Below are positions 1-4,332 of a DNA stretch of 6,939 bases, one piece after another; the first letter of the stretch is position 1, and each line of letters opens with the position of its first letter. The notes beneath the pieces are model-generated. The model was not told where the DNA came from and ran no database searches. It saw only the letters and a list, made by a program, of their open reading frames with translations. The DNA is from an uncultured Bacilli bacterium (GTDB taxonomy: Bacteria; Bacillota_I; Bacilli_A; RF39; UBA660). The translations under genes were made by a program, and so were the position numbers. The stretch spans positions 1 through 6,939 of the forward strand of contig CAKOSD010000058.1 in NCBI GenBank assembly GCA_934101745.1, given 5' to 3'.

Positions 1-1601
1 CCCCACTACCAATAATGACTTTGATAGTTCCAGGAAAAGATGGTGTATTTAAAGCCTGGATAAAGAAAACTGGCAGTTGTGCTTTTGAGGTATTTACAAG
101 ATTATTTATTGTTAGTTTCGTAATTTATTTAATAAGAACAATTCCTCAATTATTTACAGCAACTACATTTTCATACGGTGGATGTACAACATCGTTTGGG
201 GTTATAACTGCTTTATTAATAAGAGCACTTGTATATTGTGGTTTACTTACATTCTTAAAACAAGCTCCTAAATTCTTAAGTGAGGCAACGGGTATCAAGA
301 GCGATGGCTTTAAACTTGGAATTGCTGATAAACTTGGCGAAATGGCTCTTATTGGTGGTGCTGCTAAAAATGGAGTACGAGCTGCCCAAGGCGCAGCAAC
401 CGGAGCATTAGGTGGTTTAGCAACCGGCTTGTTTAATAGAGATAAGATTAATTGGAAATCTGCTGCTATGCAGGGTGCAACACAAGGCTTTAAAGGAAAA
501 GGGAATCAGTTTTCTAAGCAAAGAAAATCAACGTTCCAATCTATAGGAGAATACGAAGACAAAGACCAAGGTATATTTGGCGGAGAGTCAAAAGTCAGCA
601 AATTTATAAATGACCATAAAAAAGACGTGAAAAATGATTATACTGAACATGGATCTAAATTTAAACAAGAAGTAGAAGAAGGCGGAATGATGCACAAGCT
701 AAAAAGAGAAAATTTCCGACCTCAAGATCATGATCAGAGGTTAAGTGATTTTAAAAGAACGGCAATAATGAAGGATGCAGAAAATTATGCTAGACAACAA
801 ATGAAAGTAAATGGCACATACTCAGAGCAGGCTTATCGTGATGCTATAGAAACTTTTTTAGAACAAACCAGGGCAACAACACAAGATAAAAATTTAGCAC
901 GTTCTATATATCAATATCAGAAAGAGAAAGCAGCGGACGATATATTCCAAAATATAAAAAAATATACTGATGATGAACTTGCCATGAGTAATCAACAAAT
1001 TGTCGATGCTCAGAAACAAATGGAAGCAGATAAAAAATCTTTAGAGGATACTAAGAGTGATGTCACTAAAAAAATTGATAATATAACTGCTAGAAGACAA
1101 GAAATTCTATCATCATTTAGTCAAATAAATGCCGAGATAAAGGAAGCAAATTCAAGATTGCAAGATCCAAATCTTAGTCAAGATGAACGAATAGCATTAG
1201 AAACTAAAAAAAGAAATCTTGAGGCAAGCGTAAGAAATAGAAATAATTTGATATCATCATTGGAAGCACAACTTGGAACGTTTAATGCTCAAAAAACGCA
1301 GTTAGAAACTGATATTAAGAACATAGACGATAGACAAGAACATATTTCTAAATTGGCAGATGATAGAACGGCTTATATTAATAAAGTTAATGAAATGGCT
1401 AAAGATATAGTATTGGGTAAAGGAAGTTTAACAGTTGATGGAACCGACTTTATGAATATAGTACCTGATGATGATAAAGAAACTATCAAATATTATCGTG
1501 GCTATGATTCTGGTATTGAAGCTGCTACTAAAGTGACTACAACAGAAGATAAATTATTAGAAGAAATGAAGAAATTTAATGCTAATAATAAGAAAGATTA
1601 A
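1..1601 (+). CDS. VirB6/TrbL-like T4SS membrane channel protein, 3' part (5'-truncated by window edge)
   Basis: This is probably the C-terminal part of the polytopic inner-membrane channel subunit of a conjugative type IV secretion system. The frame is open to the left edge. The first ATG (15) has no ribosome binding site before it and the residues ahead of it (P-L-P-I) read as protein, so the true start lies upstream. Counting from that ATG, two hydrophobic helices are seen at about 25-46 and 61-82. They are followed by a stretch with A-P-K-F-L and G-I-K-S (84-96), which resembles the end of the membrane domain in Gram-positive VirB6-like proteins. A Gly/Ala-rich segment follows (114-140), then a charged, hydrophilic tail with a long predicted coiled coil (about 317-455) and an acidic end. 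The stop TAA touches the AGGAGG of the next gene, so the two are translated together. Family assignment rests on the helix pattern, the short motif and the neighbours. The tail has no function I recognise. Confidence 0.72.
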   Translation, partial: PLPIMTLIVPGKDGVFKAWIKKTGSCAFEVFTRLFIVSFVIYLIRTIPQLFTATTFSYGGCTTSFGVITALLIRALVYCGLLTFLKQAPKFLSEATGIKSDGFKLGIADKLGEMALIGGAAKNGVRAAQGAATGALGGLATGLFNRDKINWKSAAMQGATQGFKGKGNQFSKQRKSTFQSIGEYEDKDQGIFGGESKVSKFINDHKKDVKNDYTEHGSKFKQEVEEGGMMHKLKRENFRPQDHDQRLSDFKRTAIMKDAENYARQQMKVNGTYSEQAYRDAIETFLEQTRATTQDKNLARSIYQYQKEKAADDIFQNIKKYTDDELAMSNQQIVDAQKQMEADKKSLEDTKSDVTKKIDNITARRQEILSSFSQINAEIKEANSRLQDPNLSQDERIALETKKRNLEASVRNRNNLISSLEAQLGTFNAQKTQLETDIKNIDDRQEHISKLADDRTAYINKVNEMAKDIVLGKGSLTVDGTDFMNIVPDDDKETIKYYRGYDSGIEAATKVTTTEDKLLEEMKKFNANNKKD

Positions 1602-1606
1602 GGAGG
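1601..1606 (+). promoter_or_regulatory. Ribosome binding site fixing a TTG start
   Basis: A perfect AGGAGG begins on the last base of the preceding stop codon (TAA 1599-1601). It lies 9 bases before the TTG at 1616. No ATG or GTG in that frame is better placed, so this site decides the unusual TTG start of the PrgI-family gene. Confidence 0.85.
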
Positions 1607-1615
1607 ACGTGGATT

Positions 1616-1948
1616 TTGAATAACTTTTTAATACCGGCTAACTCAAAGAAATCACAATTAATATTTAATTTCTTTACAGTTACGGATTTGATTGTATTTA
1701 GTATAGGAGCACTATTTACAATAATACTTTTAGTAGCATTTGAAACTAATAACATATATGTAATATTACTCGAATGTACTCCTTTACTTATTTCTGGGTT
1801 TTTGGTTATGCCAATAATACATTACCACAATGTAATGACATTCCTTGGCAATATATTCGCATTCTTCTTTAATCAAAGAATGTATAAATGGAAAGGTTGG
1901 TGTGTTAAAGATGCCTACGGTCGAGAAGACAAATGGGACAAACAATAG
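1616..1948 (+). CDS. PrgI-family conjugation membrane protein
   Basis: This is a small T4SS membrane protein of 110 residues starting at TTG with a strong AGGAGG 9 bases upstream. Two hydrophobic helices separated by a short turn are visible (about 22-43 and 47-68). They are followed by an aromatic, basic segment ending in Y-K-W-K-G-W (about 90-95), a pattern I associate with the end of PrgI-family proteins. Size and topology fit the family, which takes its name from PrgI of plasmid pCF10 and is the counterpart of the small VirB3-like subunit usually encoded next to VirB4. Its position directly between a VirB6-like gene and VirB4 supports the call. Its last 38 bases overlap the start of the next gene in another frame, so translation of the two is probably coupled. 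The exact role in the channel is inferred from family and context. Confidence 0.85.
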   Translation: MNNFLIPANSKKSQLIFNFFTVTDLIVFSIGALFTIILLVAFETNNIYVILLECTPLLISGFLVMPIIHYHNVMTFLGNIFAFFFNQRMYKWKGWCVKDAYGREDKWDKQ

Positions 1949-2477
1949 ATATTGTGAAGATTGGTTACCAGTTAAAAATATAACAAACGGAATGATTCAA
2001 CTAGAAAATGGATATTTTGTTTGTGGAATTAAAGTAGAACCTAAAAACATCTTTATACTAGATGAAGGAGCCAGAAATAACGTTATAGTTCAATTAAGAA
2101 ATTTCTACAATACAATAGATTTTGAATTCTGGATGATTATTGCTGATAGACCTGTTGATATAAACCTATATTTGGCTCAATTACAAGTTTTATATAATAA
2201 GACTACTAATAATATAACTAGAAAATTAATAATGCAAGATATTAATAAGGCTAACGCCTTCATGGGAGCAGAATACAATGTAGTTGATACAGAATATTTC
2301 TTCCTATTTAAAGAAAAAAGAATGGATTTAATTCAAAAGAAATTAAGAACATTAATGAGTGGTTTGGCAAACTGTGGATTAAACTCTATTCAAGTATCAA
2401 ATAGTGATTTAAGAATGGTTCTAGATAACTTCTTAAATGGTGGTACACAAACTAATTTTGGGACGGTGATGTTTTAA
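1911..2477 (+). CDS. VirB4/TraC N-terminal-domain protein, encoded as a separate gene
   Basis: This 188-residue soluble protein corresponds to the N-terminal domain that normally begins a VirB4/TraC ATPase. After a hydrophilic start it reads W-L-P-V (18-21), then a strand-rich segment with I-Q-L-E-N-G-Y-F-V-C-G-I (29-40), then L-R-N-F-Y-N (62-67) and D-F-E-F-W-M-I (70-76). This is the typical opening of the family, where the chain contacts other channel subunits. There is no Walker motif. The ATG at 1911 is chosen because the homologous part begins soon after it; a longer TTG reading from 1845 has no Shine-Dalgarno and only re-reads prgI. The Shine-Dalgarno for 1911 is weak (AAAGG at 1892-1896), so coupling to prgI, which it overlaps by 38 bases, is likely. 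The stop overlaps the next start as TAATG. Together with the next gene it makes about 783 residues, close to a one-chain VirB4 of about 800. It may act as a separate subunit that joins the ATPase. Confidence 0.75.
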   Translation: MPTVEKTNGTNNRYCEDWLPVKNITNGMIQLENGYFVCGIKVEPKNIFILDEGARNNVIVQLRNFYNTIDFEFWMIIADRPVDINLYLAQLQVLYNKTTNNITRKLIMQDINKANAFMGAEYNVVDTEYFFLFKEKRMDLIQKKLRTLMSGLANCGLNSIQVSNSDLRMVLDNFLNGGTQTNFGTVMF

Positions 2478-2479
2478 TG
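2465..2479 (+). promoter_or_regulatory. Coupled stop/start (TAATG) with GGTGAT Shine-Dalgarno between the VirB4 halves
   Basis: GGTGAT (2465-2470) matches the extended anti-Shine-Dalgarno region and sits 6 bases before the ATG at 2477. The TAA stop of the upstream gene (2475-2477) shares its last A with that ATG. A ribosome site at exactly this place argues that the split is a real gene boundary with termination and reinitiation, not a sequencing frameshift. Confidence 0.7.
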
Positions 2480-4264
2480 TTAAATATTAAAAGCGAATTA
2501 GCACCAAAAGGAATGAAATTTGATGTAACAGATTTCATGATAAGTGGTAAATATTGCACAATATTTACTGTCGTAAGTTTTCCAAAATATATAGCACCAG
2601 GTTATCTATCTGATCTTTCTAATATTGCCGGGGTAAAAGTAGTAGCAAAGCATATTCCCCTTGAATTTTCTACTATGCAAAAAATGATTAATAAAGAAAT
2701 TGCTGATTTAAAACAAAGATATCAAAATGAAAAAGATAGAACAATTCAAGAAAGAATTAGACAAGACTATGAATCATTAGAGCAGTTTGTTCAAATGCTT
2801 GCTGCAACACAATCTCGAGTATTTGATTTTCAATTACATTTAATGGTAATTGGCGATTCTAAAGAAGATTTAGAAAACAAAAAGATGAATGTAAGAAGTT
2901 TCTTAGATGCTATGGGTATGCAAGGAATTCCTCTTATGTTTGAACAGGAAAAAGTTCTTAAATCAATCTTACCAATATTCCCAAAACAAGATATTGAAGA
3001 TAGAATTGGTACTCCAATTCCCAGTCCAACTATTGCAGCAATGTATCCATTTATTTTCGACAGCGTTAAAGATGTTGGCAATTCAACCTTATTTGGTGTA
3101 GATTACTCTGGTGGTGTTGTTCTGTTTAATCAATTCTTATATCAAGTAAAAAAAGAACATAATAGAAATAATGGTAACATGATTATTTTAGGTACTTCTG
3201 GTTCTGGTAAATCAACAGCCGCTAAATTATTACTTCGTAGCCATATCCGTAATGGTTATAAAGTAGTGGCTATTGACCCAGAAGGTGAACTTGAAGATAT
3301 GGCTAGATTCTTAGGCGGTGATTTCTTAGACCTAGGTAAAGGTGGTCAATTCGGAATGATTAACCCTCTTGAAGTTGTACTAGATGCTGATGAAGAAGAT
3401 ATCGCTCAAGGCTTAGGTTATACCATTTTAACAAGAGCCATTCAATCTCAAAAAGCCTTCATGAAATATTACTCACCAGAGATTGAAGAAGATGTATTAA
3501 CAATGTTTAGTGAAGTCTTGCAAGACACATATCGTCGCTTTAAAATTGATTTTAATACTGATTTCACTAAATTAACTAGTAATGATTATCCAACTTTTGA
3601 TGATTTATATGCAACAATTCGTGGTAGACTATTATCAATGCCAGAAAAGACTAGAGAAAAAGATGTATTAGAAAGACTAGAACTTAAAATAAGACCATTT
3701 ACCAATGAATTAAGATATTATTTCAATGGTCATACAACCTTAAATATTAATAGTGAATTTATTGTATTTAATATTAGAGATTTAATGAATAGTGATGATA
3801 ATATCAGAAATGCGGTATTCTTTAACATTTTGAAATACGCTTGGGGCTTATGTTTAGATAAATCAGTAACATCAGTATTATCGGTAGATGAAGCACATGT
3901 ATTATTATCATCAAGAAATGAATTAGGTGCTGAATTCTTAGCCCAAATTCAAAGACGTAGTCGTAAATATAATAGTGGTACTATTATAATCACTCAACAG
4001 CCAACTGATTTTGCTGCTCCTAACCTTATCATGCATGGTAAAGCCATATTTGATAATGCTTCTTACTATTTAGTAATGGGTTTGAAAAAACAAGCTGTTG
4101 ATGATTTATCATTATTGATAGATTTAAATGAAGCCGAGAAGAATAATATTAAATATTATAATCAAGGTCAAGGCTTATTTATATGTGGTTCAAGACGTAT
4201 GCAAATATATGTAATTTGTACAAATGAAGAGTTAGATTCGTTCGGTTCCGGTGGCGGATTATAG
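2477..4264 (+). CDS. virB4: VirB4/TraC-family T4SS ATPase
   Basis: This is the ATPase that powers assembly and transfer in the conjugation channel, acting at the cytoplasmic face of the membrane. The 595-residue protein opens with E-L-A-P-K (7-11) and a strand/helix region, where one-chain VirB4 proteins continue after their first domain. A charged helical segment follows (64-110). The RecA-like motor domain has a perfect Walker A, GTSGSGKST (239-247), the D-P-E-G-E element (267-271), I-N-P-L-E (295-299), Walker B as L-S-V-D-E-A-H (468-474, D471 and E472), and the T-Q-Q motif (506-508) after R-R-S-R. All expected catalytic elements are present. It starts one base inside the previous stop, with GGTGAT 6 bases upstream. 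The missing extreme N-terminal domain is supplied by the gene just before it. A terminator follows the TAG at once. The family call is very secure. Confidence 0.95.
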   Translation: MLNIKSELAPKGMKFDVTDFMISGKYCTIFTVVSFPKYIAPGYLSDLSNIAGVKVVAKHIPLEFSTMQKMINKEIADLKQRYQNEKDRTIQERIRQDYESLEQFVQMLAATQSRVFDFQLHLMVIGDSKEDLENKKMNVRSFLDAMGMQGIPLMFEQEKVLKSILPIFPKQDIEDRIGTPIPSPTIAAMYPFIFDSVKDVGNSTLFGVDYSGGVVLFNQFLYQVKKEHNRNNGNMIILGTSGSGKSTAAKLLLRSHIRNGYKVVAIDPEGELEDMARFLGGDFLDLGKGGQFGMINPLEVVLDADEEDIAQGLGYTILTRAIQSQKAFMKYYSPEIEEDVLTMFSEVLQDTYRRFKIDFNTDFTKLTSNDYPTFDDLYATIRGRLLSMPEKTREKDVLERLELKIRPFTNELRYYFNGHTTLNINSEFIVFNIRDLMNSDDNIRNAVFFNILKYAWGLCLDKSVTSVLSVDEAHVLLSSRNELGAEFLAQIQRRSRKYNSGTIIITQQPTDFAAPNLIMHGKAIFDNASYYLVMGLKKQAVDDLSLLIDLNEAEKNNIKYYNQGQGLFICGSRRMQIYVICTNEELDSFGSGGGL

Positions 4265-4265
4265 G

Positions 4266-4290
4266 AAGCAGTTTTTACTGCTTTTTTTTT
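4266..4290 (+). terminator. Intrinsic terminator after virB4
   Basis: AAGCAGT (4266-4272) pairs perfectly with ACTGCTT (4277-4283) across a TTTT loop. A run of nine T (4282-4290) overlaps and follows the stem. The hairpin starts two bases after the virB4 stop, so it should end the VirB6-PrgI-VirB4 transcript, perhaps partially. Confidence 0.88.
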
Positions 4291-4306
4291 CTAATTATGA
4301 TAAAAT
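4274..4306 (+). promoter_or_regulatory. Candidate sigma-70/sigma-A promoter for the hydrolase gene
   Basis: TATGAT (4296-4301) is a good -10 element. TTTACT (4274-4279), 16 bases upstream, is a fair -35 (4 of 6 matches to TTGACA). A second reading is an extended -10, TG-A-TAAAAT (4298-4306), which would need no -35. Either would start transcription near 4308-4313, leaving a leader of roughly 20-25 bases. The -35 falls inside the terminator hairpin, so the two signals are interleaved. This is judged by eye only. Confidence 0.5.
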
Positions 4307-4317
4307 AAAGTGGATAT

Positions 4318-4327
4318 AAGGCGGTGA
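4318..4327 (+). promoter_or_regulatory. Ribosome binding site of the hydrolase gene
   Basis: AAGGCGGTGA is one mismatch from the ideal AAGGAGGTGA and lies 5 bases before the ATG at 4333. It fixes the start of the long downstream gene, whose frame then stays open to the right edge. Confidence 0.8.
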
Positions 4328-4332
4328 AGTAA

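Noticed and set aside
15..17. ATG at 15 as the start of the VirB6-like gene
   Set aside because: There is no Shine-Dalgarno before it, the frame is open to the left edge, and the residues ahead fit a membrane-protein context; the gene is truncated by the window.
1845..1910. A longer reading of the VirB4 N-terminal gene from TTG 1845
   Set aside because: The extra 22 residues are an out-of-frame reading of prgI, no ribosome site precedes them, and the family-like sequence begins after the ATG at 1911.
2475..2479. Stop-codon readthrough or programmed frameshift joining the two VirB4 genes
   Set aside because: There is no convincing slippery heptamer, and a dedicated Shine-Dalgarno and ATG explain the junction more simply.
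2830..3101. Short open frames on both strands inside virB4
   Set aside because: They lie fully within a strongly supported ATPase gene, have no ribosome sites and no recognisable protein features.
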